In this document: one piece after another, positions 31,046-44,700 of the stretch
Position numbering within the stretch: the first letter of the stretch is position 1
How the letters are laid out: every line of letters starts with the position of its first letter
Assembly (NCBI GenBank): GCA_026874595.1
Contig: CM049315.1
Coordinates: 75,528,401 to 75,592,400, forward strand
Source: Sipunculus nudus
Lineage: Eukaryota > Annelida > Sipuncula > Golfingiida > Sipunculidae
Length of the DNA stretch: 64,000 nucleotides
Direction: 5' to 3'
The notes under the pieces: generated by a model
What the model was told of the DNA's origin: nothing
What the model saw: only the letters and a program-made list of their open reading frames with translations
Databases searched by the model: none
Translations under genes and position numbers: made by a program

Positions 31046-33311
31046 AACATTAAAACACATAACACATGAAAAGAGGGCGAGGCATCCAGAAAATTCGCAA
31101 GGGAACGCAAAAACAGCGTAAGAGAACGCGAAAACAACGTGAGGGAACGCGATATTTACCCTTGATAAATGTACCACCCATGCCCGTATACAAGGGTTCC
31201 GTAAAATGGAAACACTTGTTTTGACGATAAAGTATGCCACGCCACAATATTTACCAGTGTCGGGTGACTGTTATAGCTCTACTTCAAAGTAAGGATTCAT
31301 TTTTTCATGAGAAACAATGGTGTGGAAAATAGATGAGGTATCTGACACCATACGACTCCGTAATAAAATAAATATTTCATCTTGGAACGAGTACAACCAA
31401 TCTGTTTTATGATTTAAGCTGATACACAACTGCTAAACAAACTTTTTTGAGCGACTGTTGGACTGGTTGTTTAATGTCCACGCATGTAATGACACTAATG
31501 TTATAGGGCCTTTTTACCACTATTGTTTTTCAGGGTTAATGTCAATGCCAATTTTCGCATTTAAGTGCAAGGTAAAAAGTTTTAAATAAATCAAATGTAA
31601 ATATAAATGTTGATAAGTATTACCGAATGATAAAAGGCAACAGAAAAATCTCCAATGCAGATGGAAATGCACCTACAAAATATATTGACTTAAATTTACA
31701 ATTGAACTTTGTGTATAGTCACATAATGTTTTGTTCAGATTTGCCTCAAATTTATTGATATATTTAATTCTGAATGTTCATAAATATTAATAAATATTGC
31801 ATTGAAAGTATATTAGCGACCTTTTTCAAAGTAATGGAATATTTATTGTAATGCTGCTATAGATAACACAAGACTGATTGTTTAAAGATTTAATGTGATT
31901 GTTCAGCGAAGCAGTCATATATTCTATTATACTTATGTACTTGTGAGTCTGTCCTGCGTAATTCAGCTCCCCGAATGAGTTTAAATCACGAAATCACCCA
32001 TCAATCTTGCCACATTTAACATAAAATTTAACAATGTGGCTAAAACACTCTAATTCGCAAGAATTTATTAACAAACGCCTCAGGAGAAGTTCAGTTTGTG
32101 AACGTTCCAAACTGACTCTGATTGGTCCAGAGCATAAGTTTTTGCTTGTGACGTCATACTTTGTACCATGAGATAGCATCAGGGCCGAATCTCTCTTTTT
32201 GATACAATACATTCTACACATATCAAACCAACGTGCTTATTGATTGCTATTAGTTCATACCTTGTTGAAGACTTCTGGCATCACCTGTATTTTTATTTTT
32301 TTTTATTTTCAGCCTGTCGACTTTGGTGTCAGAAGGACAAAGGTCAAGCTCACAGCTGATGTTAATCTGGATTTGGTTTTCAGATCTGATTGTTTTCCTA
32401 TTATGTCATGCTAGTCTGCTGAGCGTCATGACCCTAGGGTCACTTGTTTAGGGTTTCCAATCATTTTTAGGGCATGTACTCTCCCTTTTCCAGAAATTAG
32501 AACTTTTTTCCCCAAGTTATTTCGTGAGTCTTCCTGTCTTGGACCCCTCCCTTTCCAAAGCCTATATCCGCCTCTGATGCCCACTACGCGTAACGGCACT
32601 CGGGTCCAGTGAGCCTGCATTGCGGATTTGTTTATTAAAACATAATATATGCCAGGGAACCCGACAGGTATCTCGGGTAAAAGGATACGATTTTTATTTT
32701 ATCACTTGAGATAAAAACATATATGATATTTCTGATTGGTGTAACGGACCCGAGCATTCAGTGTCATTCGTCACCGACAGGTGTCGTTAGTGTCAGTTTT
32801 GTGAATGGTTATATTGCATGCAATGCACTTGTTTAAATTACCAAATGTAAGTACTGAATGCACGTACGAATATTATACACAAGCCTGGAATCATCAAAAC
32901 GCCTAAGACAGGAAGCCATTGCCCAACCTCCGGGAACTTGAGCCCATCCACCGGAAACCTCAACCCTGTCACATCTGCCGCGCTGTGGGGCGCTCTGTAA
33001 GGGCGTATTTTTACGGTGTTAATGTGCGTGAACACACATCCATTAGGCGAGGACGTATTTTCACGGTCTGTACAGACTACAAGTTTAGGGACAGCAGTAC
33101 AAACAGGTTGTTAAACAAAAACAGCTGCTGTTCTCACTGCTGAAGTGTAAAATAAATATCAAACCAGCCGCATGTACTCTTATATTGAGCTATTTTTACC
33201 TCATGATGTTCTCTAAGGTTTTGTCTCTGACGCGGCTGTCTCTCACCCAAAATCACTATTCATTGTACTCCTAAGCGGTGAAGGAGATTAATGAGATCGT
33301 AATGTGAAACA

Positions 33312-33363
<52 letters not shown>

Positions 33364-33447
33364 CAATATACTATTCTGTGAGCGAGAGACAGAGACAGAG
33401 AGAGACAGACGGACAGAAAGACAGATGGACAGGCAGAAAGACAAACA

Positions 33448-33479
<32 letters not shown>

Positions 33480-33493
33480 TATAGAGAGGAGAG

Positions 33494-33582
<89 letters not shown>

Positions 33583-33969
33583 ATATTAATTGCTAAGGTA
33601 TTCGGCAGGTTAAATTACTCAATATAGTAAGGCAATCGGTTCCGGCTTTAATTGCATGTTATTCATCCTTAAGAATACTGATACGTCAGATTCACAGATA
33701 AACTAAACAGTGTGTTAACAAAATCCCTGCTTATGTATGTGATAGGTAAATAATGCAGTTAATCAGTAATTAAGTCACAAAGTATATGTTGTACTACTGC
33801 AAAAAGCACTGTCATCAAATTCCCTCACTTTATATCATTTGCATTGTGTTTTAGGAAACTTATCAAATACCACGGCATAGTACATTAGTACTAAGTGTAA
33901 AGGAAATAAGAGAATAAGTTTTTCTGAGCTACCAGTCTGATTTTATGATTACTCACATATGGTTCAATC
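31046..33969. other. Intergenic, no gene recognised
   Basis: It contains a short GGGAACGC-type repeat at 31070-31160, a reverse-complement CAGAGGCGGATATAGG end near 32560-32578, and two AT microsatellites flanking a purine-rich GAGA tract at 33314-33580. Open frames lack any recognisable domain. Confidence 0.55.
33314..33580. repeat. Two (TA)n tracts around a GA-rich tract
   Basis: TA repeats at 33314-33361 and 33496-33580 flank an AGACAG/GAGAGA purine run. The Arg-Glu then Ile-Tyr open frame across it is low complexity. Confidence 0.95.
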
Positions 33970-34263
33970 TTTGCCTCCGTCGGGAGGCTATACGTTCATC
34001 CCTGTTTGTGTTTGTTTATGTGTGATTATGCGTGTGTTTGTTCTCATTATCACGCAATCATGAACGAAATCTCACAAAATTTTCAGGGCATTTAGGGAAT
34101 GGTCCAATTTAGAATGGATTAGATTTTGATGTGGATTTTTGTGCTAAATGAACCTGGAAATAAGGGCCGAATAAGTAAATGCAAGCACTGTTTTAGGAGC
34201 ATCCTACAATAGGGACCCCCACAAGGTGGAGGCTGTTGTATTTCTTAGAATGCACATTTCTAG
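33970..34263 (+). mobile_element. Helitron-like non-autonomous element, copy with CTAG end
   Basis: It contains the family body ACGCAATCATGAACGAAATC and GAGCATCCTACAATAGGGAC, and ends with a decayed hairpin, ACATTT and CTAG (34260-34263), followed by T. The 5' boundary is uncertain; Helitrons start with TC after A, and a candidate lies near 33967. Confidence 0.65.
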
Positions 34264-36640
34264 TTGGACATTTTATCATCTCTTCGCTGCTCCTCCCTCT
34301 ATCATTGAGGTTTTTGTTTTCATCATGATTTCCTGAATATCGTGAACACGTGTTGCTCCTAAATATGAAAAAAGTGGTCTCATGTATTACGCGCACAGCT
34401 TTTCATGAAAGAAGACTGTAAACTGGTGTCCACAATTATTATCCCTAAAAGATTAAAATCCGTTCACTGGTGCTGAAAATCGATTCTCTAAAAATCATTC
34501 TTGTTTTTTATGGTCCTCACATCAAGTGAGAGCTTTGCTATTTTTAGTGGTCTTTGAAGTAACACTGTTACTGGAAGCCATTTTCTACAGGAATAGACAA
34601 TCACTCCTGCCAAAGGGAAATGATCGAAAAAAGGAGCAAGTGCTCTGGTAAAAACGAGTAGCCTTCTATGAAGTAATGATCGAAAAAAGACTAAAATTAG
34701 CGACAGTTCTTTATTTTGTTATCACAGACTGAATGAAGATTTGCTTTGCATACTATATATGAAGTATAGGGCATTTCCGCATGTTGTAACACAAGTTGGA
34801 CATTTACTCACACAATTTTGCGATGTGCCTTGCTTTCTTCTTTATTGCGCCGTGATTATGTCTGCTTGCATTTTGTGGTATATGATCCACAGAAACCTAA
34901 GAAATCAATAAAAACAAATGAACAGGGTCTTAAAAACAAGGTCGGCAATACAGTCGGTGATATCATAATTTTTTTTATTTTTTTACAAATTTAAACATTG
35001 TTGCGAAGCCTGTAATGACCAGGTCTCCGAAAGATGTATTCAATAGTCAAATAAACTATTGTCTTTACTGTTCTCTTACCTTTTGTTTTCCTTCTCATTC
35101 ATTTTTTTATCCTTCTGTGTCCTTCTTCAGTTCGTGTACACTTGATAATTGTCCTTTTCTCAGTTATTCGATTATAAAGGATTTATTATTTTTTTTTGTT
35201 TATGAAGACATGATAATTATTTCAAACGATATAAGGTCTCTAACTGACCTGTGTGTATTTATCAAATGGCAAGCAGGAATTTTTGATTTCCCATGGGGGG
35301 GGGGGGCTTTCCTCGGGGGAAATCTTATGAGTTCTTTTACTAGTATTGAGCTAAGTAATCCATCTTACAACTCAGGACACGCTTCACGCTTAACTTTCGG
35401 CATCGCATTTGCAACTGCTGTTTAATATTATGAATAAATCCAATATATTACAAAACCGTATATACCTACAAAATTATTTTATTGGCTACACAACCTACAT
35501 GTTGGATTTACCTGACAGTTCTCACAGTCCTCTTATTACTGTCTTGCATAAACTGGAGGCTAAATTCACAAAAGCCTGAAACATTGGTAAGTCTGGAAGA
35601 GCGAGGATTTCTTAATGAAATTCCCTGCAATTATAATTCTGCCTTATTGATATTACGCTACACATGCGAGCTACTCACAATGGCGTCTATTCAATAATAT
35701 ATAAGGTATGTGTGTGTGATAACGTCAGCGAAGGCACGCTTTGTGCGGTAAAAATGAAAATTTACATAAATAAATAAAGATAAATAAGACTTTATGCTCC
35801 GCGTTAGGATCGACTACAACTAAACATATGAACACACAAAAAACATCCCCTGACGCAACAGACAATAGGAATTTTCATCACACGAGTTGCACCTGTTGGA
35901 GACGACTGACACTAGGTGTTCGGGTCCGTTTAATCGACAACGGGAGATTTTATTTATTATTTATTAAATTATAAAAGTAAAAGATCCAACTTATCTTTCA
36001 CGGATACGTTATTTAAGTATACGCTTGAATCCTTTACACGTGTCTCGGTTCATTTAACGAAATCTGCAGCCCAATCCAAGTGAACCCGAACACGACAGAA
36101 GATTGTTACGCGCAGTGCGCATGCTCGAGAAAAAAGCCTATTCTAAATGCATAAACGATATAATCTTGGGAGTATCGTCTAAACAGATGCTAACACAAGG
36201 CAGTAATGTACATGCATTTACTTCGGTTTGCACCAATGGTGTTTACGCTCAAATAAGCGCAAGTTATCTTATCTTCTGTATGGATAAATCAGTAAAAATG
36301 CTGATACAGAAGTGATGCTGCATTTTAAGTCTGTTCTCAGAATAGTATGGTACATAATAAAGATGTGAATATTAAGACATTACTATGTGACCTCAATGAC
36401 CTGAGCGGTCATGTGACATCAGTAGGTCATGTGACCAACGTAAATCCTGAGTTGACGGGTGCTGATAACGAGGGTATCCATTATTTTCATATGCTATCTG
36501 GCGATGTGATGATATATTAGATAGGCTAGATCTAGGACACACCTTGTTCGCGAGTTATTGTAGCCATCTATCATGCAAATCCGTCCTTAGGCGGGGCGTG
36601 AGACGTAATCCTCCCGGGGCTACCACTACCGCGTGCCCGT
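34264..36640. other. Intergenic, no gene recognised
   Basis: A G-run at 35295-35306 and the motif GGTCATGTGACATCAGTAGG near 36399 (containing repeated GGTCATGTGA) are the only visible patterns. No coding sequence could be supported. Confidence 0.5.
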
Positions 36641-36652
36641 CTTACAACTTAC

Positions 36653-36878
36653 TTCCACGCCTTGGCGCAGTGAACACACATCCATTCAGGCTTGCTGAGA
36701 TTTGCTTGAAGGTTTCAGGCGAAAACAAGGCATTCATTACGTAAACGTCTGGTAAATAAGGTAATTTCTCCAAAGATGAAAGCCATCTTGCGTTTGAACA
36801 TTCTTCGTAAATGTTCACAAGATACTGAACAATTAATTTGTTTTGTTCAGATGATATGCCCTCACACGTAAATCCCAA
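36653..36878 (-). CDS. Doubtful exon of an unrecognised gene
   Basis: A minus-strand frame of up to 75 residues has protein-like composition (for example YEECSNARWLSSLEKLPYL and PDVYVMNALFSPETF) and ends at a consensus donor GGAA|gtaagt (36653). A possible internal acceptor ttgttcag would start the exon at Tyr of YLVNIYEE. No partner exon or known domain was found. It lies just downstream of the PVF-like gene on the same strand. Confidence 0.25.
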
Positions 36879-37018
36879 TATGTTTCACTGAACGTTTTGA
36901 ATAAATCTTATTTATAGGCAATTTTTTTGACTGCCCAAAATTCCTGCGTGTTTGAAAGGCTCGGCTTATACATATACAGATTCACCAGGTAATTGAACAA
37001 CACATCCTGTTTGGTGAC

Positions 37019-37169
37019 TCAAGTTGGAGGTTCGGTAGATTGTTTCGCATCTTTAGTGTCTTTAGCATTGTCCTCGGAATGTGTTTGTTGGCACTTTCTT
37101 TTCTCTGGGTTAAATGATTTCCCCTTATCACAAGTAGGCATTTGGCAGTGGCCCTCACTTTTGCAATTT
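37019..37169 (-). CDS. PVF-like exon 6 (residues 362-411 and stop)
   Basis: Acceptor ctttattttag. It encodes NCKSEGHCQMPTC, then KSFNPEKRKC and a hydrophilic tail that ends TEPPT and TGA (37019-37021). Five further cysteines continue the Cys-rich tail. Confidence 0.85.
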
Positions 37170-37399
37170 CTAAAATAAAGAAAATATAAATTTGTAACTT
37201 TTTAACAATGTCACTGATCTGGTTCAACATGTTAGGTGTACAATAACAGACCGGAAGAGAGAGCCCAATTGACAATTAAGCTCACTGATTATTCATTAGT
37301 GCTAACAGTACAAATAATCATTTTCTTCAAAAGGCCACATAGTTCCGGACGAAAAGACACGGAACTGGAGGGGGATTCTCTTTTTTTTTGCAAATTTAC

Positions 37400-37450
<51 letters not shown>

Positions 37451-40400
37451 TGTTTGAAGGGTTCGAAGCAAACTAATATATAGTAAAACCTCACCTGACG
37501 ACCACAACAGTTTAGCGAACACCTCAAAACAATGACCACTTTTTCACGGTCCAAATTCTGTTTCTCTCTTTATATATCAAACCTCCCTGAGACGATCCCT
37601 TCGGAACTGAAACCTCTTAATCCATATCCCGTAAGTGGTCGTAATTTAGAGGTTTCACCGTATATTTGCAATATTATCCAATTCTTCATGCTCATTTATG
37701 AGATAATCCTGACAAACAGGATATGCGATGTCATAGAATAACTAGTTATATTAATTGATATTCACCAGGAGCATTTACTGACCTCAGTGCTTTTAGGGAC
37801 AGTGCTTTCCTCCCCGCGGCAATTTTCAGACATTCTTTGTCCTTGTGACACTTGCATGCGCACTTCCCGGAACTAACTTCCGCAGAAAATGGATCCGGAC
37901 AATTTAAACTGAAACAGCTGAGAACACAAATACATTTAAAATGGCAATTTAATAAATTTATAAGAATGTATTATCTGATCCCAATTAAAATATTTCACAT
38001 TATGTCTTAATCATTTATATATAAACTATTTGTATGTTTGTGATAAAATATCTTTGTTTTGGAGTAAATATTTAAACAATAAATCTAATATTTAATGCAT
38101 ATTCCATGATTTAGCCTACTATCGGGAAAACAATAAATCAAGCGGATTTTTTATGGGATTATTGCATTATTAGCTTCCCCGGGGCAGGGCAATATTTCAT
38201 CATTATTACTTGCATCCCCTGATAATTTTTATTGATGTTTAAACAATGGCCAGAGGGTCACTCGACTCTAAATACAGCATTTATTAGCTGATGCCGATTG
38301 TAACATGAAGAGGTTTCAAGACCCCCTTCAGTACTGACCCAGAGTCTGTGAGGGCTATCAAGGAACTCACTCAGGAATCAGGTTCCTCTTCTGGCAGTGG
38401 CATTGCGTATGGTTGGTAAAATTGAAGGACTGAATGAACGGGTTGTCTGGACTTAAGTTGTTCTTCTCATCATACTTGAGAACCTGCAATCCAAAGCTAA
38501 CATCATAGTAACTGCCACTTGAATCTCTGCAAGAAACCGTTGACAACTTAGGCCGAACTGCTCACGCGGAAGACCCCTGGGAGTTTTCCGGAGTCTAAGC
38601 TACCTTTCCCGAACAGGTGGCCGCTTGCTCATGTACAGCACGGCACGCGTTTCCCCACCTGGCTTGCGATTATCGTCGAGTACAAATTGACAGAGTGACC
38701 CTTGATCCTGCCAATAACCCAGTCATTGTGACCATATATTGCATAACCTACTTTATTATCTAGAAAGGAAAGGGCAATTTTTTCCTGGACTGAAGGGCCT
38801 TTTCCAGGATATCCGCTCAAGAATGAACTGGTCTCTACCAGAGGTTTTATTACAGGGGTGGGGGTATATATACCCCATGCACTTTTTAGCCACAGGGGAT
38901 GATCAATGTAATAATCCCCCTGCTGTTCAGAGAATAAAATTTATATATTTGAAATGAAATACATGTATATTAGAGGTTAGTCCACTGGAATGGTATAAAT
39001 GTAACATTGTCTATAGCCTTCCTCGATAGTTAAAATGCCACATATGTGTGTTCACATTTGATTTCAAATTTGGATTTAACATACACATGAGTGACGATGG
39101 ACAATTCATATCGTTTTCGCGAAATAAAGCCAACCATAACTGCATGGCTTATATATTATGAATGAAATGTAAGCTTTTGGATGGTTTGGAAAGTCCCGTT
39201 GCTTTTCATTGCATCTTTTTTTTTTTTTGCAATAAATGTTTATCAGTCTCGTTAAATTGATTTCGCTGTTCGCATCTCAATGCATATAATGCCAGAAATC
39301 CGTTACTATCTATATGTTGCGAAACAGCTTCACTTTGATATGTGACTCAGCCAAGGAGGTTAAACCCCAACTACTCCTTCCCTGTACTCACAACCAATTC
39401 TTTAAATCACAAGCTCCCTAAAGAAAACTATATTTTTTATTAATTTTAATCAACTATGATTCCACTTTTATTCAGTTTATAAATTATCATGTAAACTTCC
39501 CGAACGCTCTTGATTTATAAATATATTATTTAACATTTAAATTTACCTCAAAGAGAATGAAAAGCAAGATCAGCCATAATGACCAATGCCATGTTAACGT
39601 ATTGTTGTGCCATGTAAAATTTCTTAATTCAACATTATAGGAGAGATTGGTTTTGAGATTACGGTTGGGAGAATTTGGACTTTATCAATGACTTACAAAT
39701 ATTTGCTTGGTGAAATTCTCCTGTTCCTTAGGCCCGCATATTTCGTCAACTGCACAGCAGCCCGAAGTGTTGTCACATCGGTGCACGAGAGTGCATGGGG
39801 GGAAATGTGCGCGGCCAGGTCTGTCTTCAATGTCGTGAAGACACGTGACCACTGCACGTGGTGTCCCGCACTTCGTTGACCGCCACATGTGTCGCATGTA
39901 CCTATGTGCATCTGCTATTTCTGGGGATCAAATAAAAAGAGTTTATATTATACACCCTAGCGCTAGTTAATTCGCTTAGGAAGTAGCGATGTTATATTAA
40001 TCCTGTCAGTCAAATATATATTATATACATTAAATAAACTACTTACTATCGTTAATCTTTTAAGTTTTCATAATTATCCGGTTCCTTAAGACATCAGGTC
40101 TAACTAACGAAAAGTGAAAGAACTCTATTTTATTAATAGGGTTTATTCCGTTATCTGACACGTATTACATAAAGACAATCCCTTGAACGTTTTATAAAAA
40201 TAAGCCACACAAACGCCGATCCAACCGCACACAGGCTTATCATTTTGTTCATTGACACTTGTTTATAACAAGTGGGGGTCCGCAAAAAAATCCAAACACA
40301 TTCAACAATGACATTTGGCAGCAAGTCAGATGAAGCAGAGGTTTGCAAAGGGCATAGGGCATCTAATGACCTTTCAACTTTCGTACATGTGCAACTAACC

Positions 40401-41717
40401 ACCTTTAATTTCATGTTTTTTCCCGTTTGTCAATATTGCTTTATTTACTAAGAACTTTTAGATAAAAAAAGCTCATACATCTATTCAAGAGACGTTATAA
40501 GAACGTTTTCTAACAAAAATAACCTACAGTTCATTAATATGTACGCAGAGTAAACACAAAAAAAAACCACATAAACAATGAAATAAAGTAGATGAGTAGC
40601 TCTCTTTAAGTCTGAGTGAAGATCTTTAAGTTTGACAAAGGTTTTCCTTAGTGATCCTGTCTAATGACCAAGTGCTATGGGGTTTGTCAAGGATTTTTTT
40701 TCAGGAACCTCAACGCGTAAGATAAGGTATAATTTTTGCTTTGACTTTTTTAAATACAGAAAAAGATAATATTTCATATATCGGACCCGCACAATCAGTG
40801 TATGTTGCCGCCGGAAGGGGGCGCTATTTAAATAGGAATGTCTATTTAGCCCATCATTTGATTGCCAAGGCACAGCACAAGGTACCAGCAACATGATATT
40901 CTAGCAACATGAAATACCAGTTGTAAGGGTTTAGGATATAATTCAAATATCATCTGTGTATATTGATTTACGGCGATAATGCGCGTCTCGTGGGACTTAA
41001 TTCAAGAAATTAGCCTAGAGGGCCAGAAAACAACGTGTAAATCAAAACTAATCAGAAAAAAGCAACTGGCAGTCACGCAATAAAATTATTAAGTGTTATC
41101 TGTGCGTATATCACATTACATAAACATCGGGACATAATGTTACCCTGTAATACTGGTTCCTGCGGCGAACTGCCGGTGACGTCTCGTGTGGGACTTGATT
41201 TTCGACGAGACGCTTTTCTTTTTCGGCTTTTGTTTCTGTTCCTTTTTTGTTTCCTTGAAATTTTGTTGGAATGTGTCTTTGGAATGGTTTTTTGTCGTCG
41301 TGCAGCCTTTTTCCCTGAGTTTCCTACACGATTGTTTCTCCTACGTTTAGTTCCTCTTTTTCCTTTTGCTCTTTGACGAAGCTTTCGAGACTTTCCTCTG
41401 TTTGTTCTTTCGGAATGATTTTCGGACTGCGGTGCTGACCTCTGGCGATGGGTATTATTGGTCACGTGGTGTTCTGGTAGTCCAAACATCATTAACTCTT
41501 CTATGATAAAGTCAGGAAGTGTCTGGTCATAAAACAAGCGTATAACATCATGGTACGAGTGGGTGAAGTATATCTTCTGTTCGAATGTATCCCTCGAGAT
41601 ATTTTTTCGTGTCAAATTCTGTAAATACAGAAAAAAAACTAACTGCATAGCGATATATCAAGCGAGGTGATCTGAAATTTAGTCGAATATACCGCTGTAT
41701 TTCTAATTTCTGCCCCG

Positions 41718-41765
<48 letters not shown>

Positions 41766-44700
41766 TATATTAGTGGTGTGCCGATTAATTGATTGAATTG
41801 GTCGTTTTCTTTCAGACTCAATTTAATCGATTGCATTTTTGCATAATCGATTAAAAACGATTATGTATCCACATGCAAACAAATTAATTCTGTCAGAGAA
41901 ACACGGACACAAAGTAACGAACAGCATTAAAACGGAATCTTGAGCAGCCAACTTTCGTCCGACGGCAAGTCAGCCTTAGATACATTAGAATACCGATATA
42001 GATGTCAGGCTATTTACATGGGTCAATATTTAGGTACTAGTAAACAGCAGATGTTAAGGTATTATTGCAATAATCTAAAATAATCGCTTGATAATCGATA
42101 ATCGGTCTTTTTTCAATCATCATTAATGAGTTTAAAATCAAATCCTATCACTATATATAAATCTCTCTCTATATATATATGTGTGTGTGTGTGATAGATA
42201 GATAGTCATCATCTTTAAAAATACCATAATATTAAGACCGGGCTGGATGACCACAACACAGTATTTGTTGACTTATATTTTATTCCTTTTGATTATTCAC
42301 TACTAGCAGGAGGGTTCAGCTTTTCTGCCCCCCCCCTCCCCCAGCTAAAAACCCTACCCTATTTATACCCTATCCTAGAGCTCTACATGGCCTGAGCCTG
42401 ATTCAGTGCCATGGCATGCATAGAATAAATATTAAAATATATACTTGGACCAATAAAATAATGTAGAATATGGCAGTATTTTTCTGTTGCTTAAATATGG
42501 TACATGGGGAGACCAGCACTGTATTGCTTGTGCCCCCTGTCATGCAAAAGGAATGTGGGGACCCTGCTTCTCAAGGAAGGGAATCTATAGGCGTGGCACT
42601 CAGTGCTGAACAGAATCTAATTTATAAGAATAATCTCTATTATATTTCATTTATATCATGTCAATATATATTCATATTGTCATAAATATAATGCTCAATA
42701 ATACTGCTTGCCATCGGTCTAGATTCTGTATAAATATTATAGAATTATGATGACTTTTTAACTAACAATACATAATTTCCTTTGGTTATTATATGAGGAA
42801 TCCAGCCAACTCCGATTAGATGTGTTCGTTTGTTACTCATTTAAATCTTTAAGCTGACTTTGACACCCGAGCTATTCCAAATGAAGAAATAACGTATATT
42901 TTCAGTTCTAAATGCCAGGGCCAGGGGTGGGAAGGAATGCTGTACATCACACGCCCATGCACGTGGGCCGGAAAAGACAGAGGTCGCAGGGTGCACCTTA
43001 ATTAGCAAAGACTGAATACTTCATTTCACAAAAGGTACATGGAATAGTAAGCAGAACAAATTACACTTTCTCTTTTTAGTCATGTCCCCTCTCCAGCGTC
43101 ATAATGTATCTAACCCTGCATATATAGTTAACCCAATTTTGATACCTCAAGGACTTATCCCTGAAACGCTCATTCTGTCTCCAAAGTGAAAGTACTAAGT
43201 ACTGAATAGATTTTTAAGGGAAACCGCTGTTCTTTTTGGACAAATACCCGACAAAATGACGAGCACAGCCAATAAATCACGGAGCTATTATATATCATTT
43301 GAGCGAGGCCAGCTTTGCTTATGAGAGTAACATCCGGAAGACATGTGGTAGAAACACTTGTGTGGAAATACTTTATAATAAAGTCAATAACAAGACCTTG
43401 TCGTTTAAACCAGCACACCTGTCACTGCCAGTCACGTGTCCAGCACTGTCGCGTCACATCCAGCATGTCAAGTATCCCCTGTCACTCTGTGTGATTTGCA
43501 TCATTATTTCGTTATTTCCACATTGTCTTTTTCTCACCTTGTTACTTCTGCGGAAGGATGAAACAAAGCGGTTTTATTCCATCTATGTCTGCATGACCTG
43601 CTTTTCGTTTGTATGTTTGCTTGTTTGTCTGTTTGTTTCAATGATAAGGTACAGTAAAACCTCGAAATTAAGACCACCATAGGGACTTCGATAAAGAGGT
43701 CACATTTTCAAGATATTCGTCTAAGGGAGGTCTTGAATGAAGAGCGAAGAAAACAGAAAAAAAGGGGTCGTTATCTTGAAGTGGTCGCTAAAAGAGGTTG
43801 TCGTTAGGCGAGGTTTTATTGTATTCAAAACGTTAGTGATGGATTTCTATCAGTATGTTTTAAAGGCTCAATGCCCGGGACATTCTACATTTAAAACGCC
43901 ACAATTGTAATGCAATAATAGTGAACATGATAACATAAGCAAATATGACAGAAGCCTATCCATATATAGTTTTTCATATTTTTGAGGTGACAGGTATTGT
44001 ATTTAAGATGTTATATTTATGTTCTCATCTGTTTGAAGTTATACGTCTTTCCTTGGATAAGCACACCCCGGATCTATTGAAAGTTACATAACACATTTGA
44101 AGGAAACGAATTTTAAGGCAGGTTAGGGAAAAAGAAAAATCAATCTTAACACATGTGGAGGTTAATCTCAGGTTATTCTCATTTACGTATAAGTTATATC
44201 CTTTCACGTGTCCTTCAAACTTGAAATGCAAATATAAACATGCTCATGACAGAATACAGGAAACAGATAGGAAGCCATGCAGAAAACGTCGAGCTTTACA
44301 CCAAGCGTGTGTGTGTTCCTTGGCTAAACTCTCGTGTGACACGTGACAAAGCTACAACAGCGACCACATGCAGCCAAGGATAGGAAAAGAGTTTTGAAGC
44401 AAGTTCGAGCGTCCAAAAAGTTGATTCATGGGCAATAAACACGAACTCTGGTAACTCACAAGGGACTTTTCCCCCACTTATCTCGAGGGTGTGCGAAATC
44501 CCTACAAGAAATTAACAAATACTCTTTTTGGAGTACTTATTCTTAGCTCTTTTATTCGAATTCTGATACAGCTGTAACCAGTCTCTCCGCTGGCGACCCG
44601 GGTTCGATCCCGGCGTGGCTATAAGAGTTGGTTGTACCTAAGGTTAAAGTTGCCCGTCAGAGGCCGGTAGTTTTCTCTGGGTTCTCCGGTTTCCTCCACC

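Noticed and set aside
33378-33596. Arg/Glu-rich then Ile/Tyr-rich frame
   Set aside because: It is low-complexity translation of GAGA and TA repeats.
41137-41376. 79-residue plus-strand frame rich in Phe and Leu
   Set aside because: It is the antisense shadow of the Lys/Arg-rich PVF exon 2.
44560-44640. Functional tRNA gene
   Set aside because: Only the A/B-box region is tRNA-like; no acceptor stem or anticodon arm can be drawn, and the sequence continues into a SINE body.
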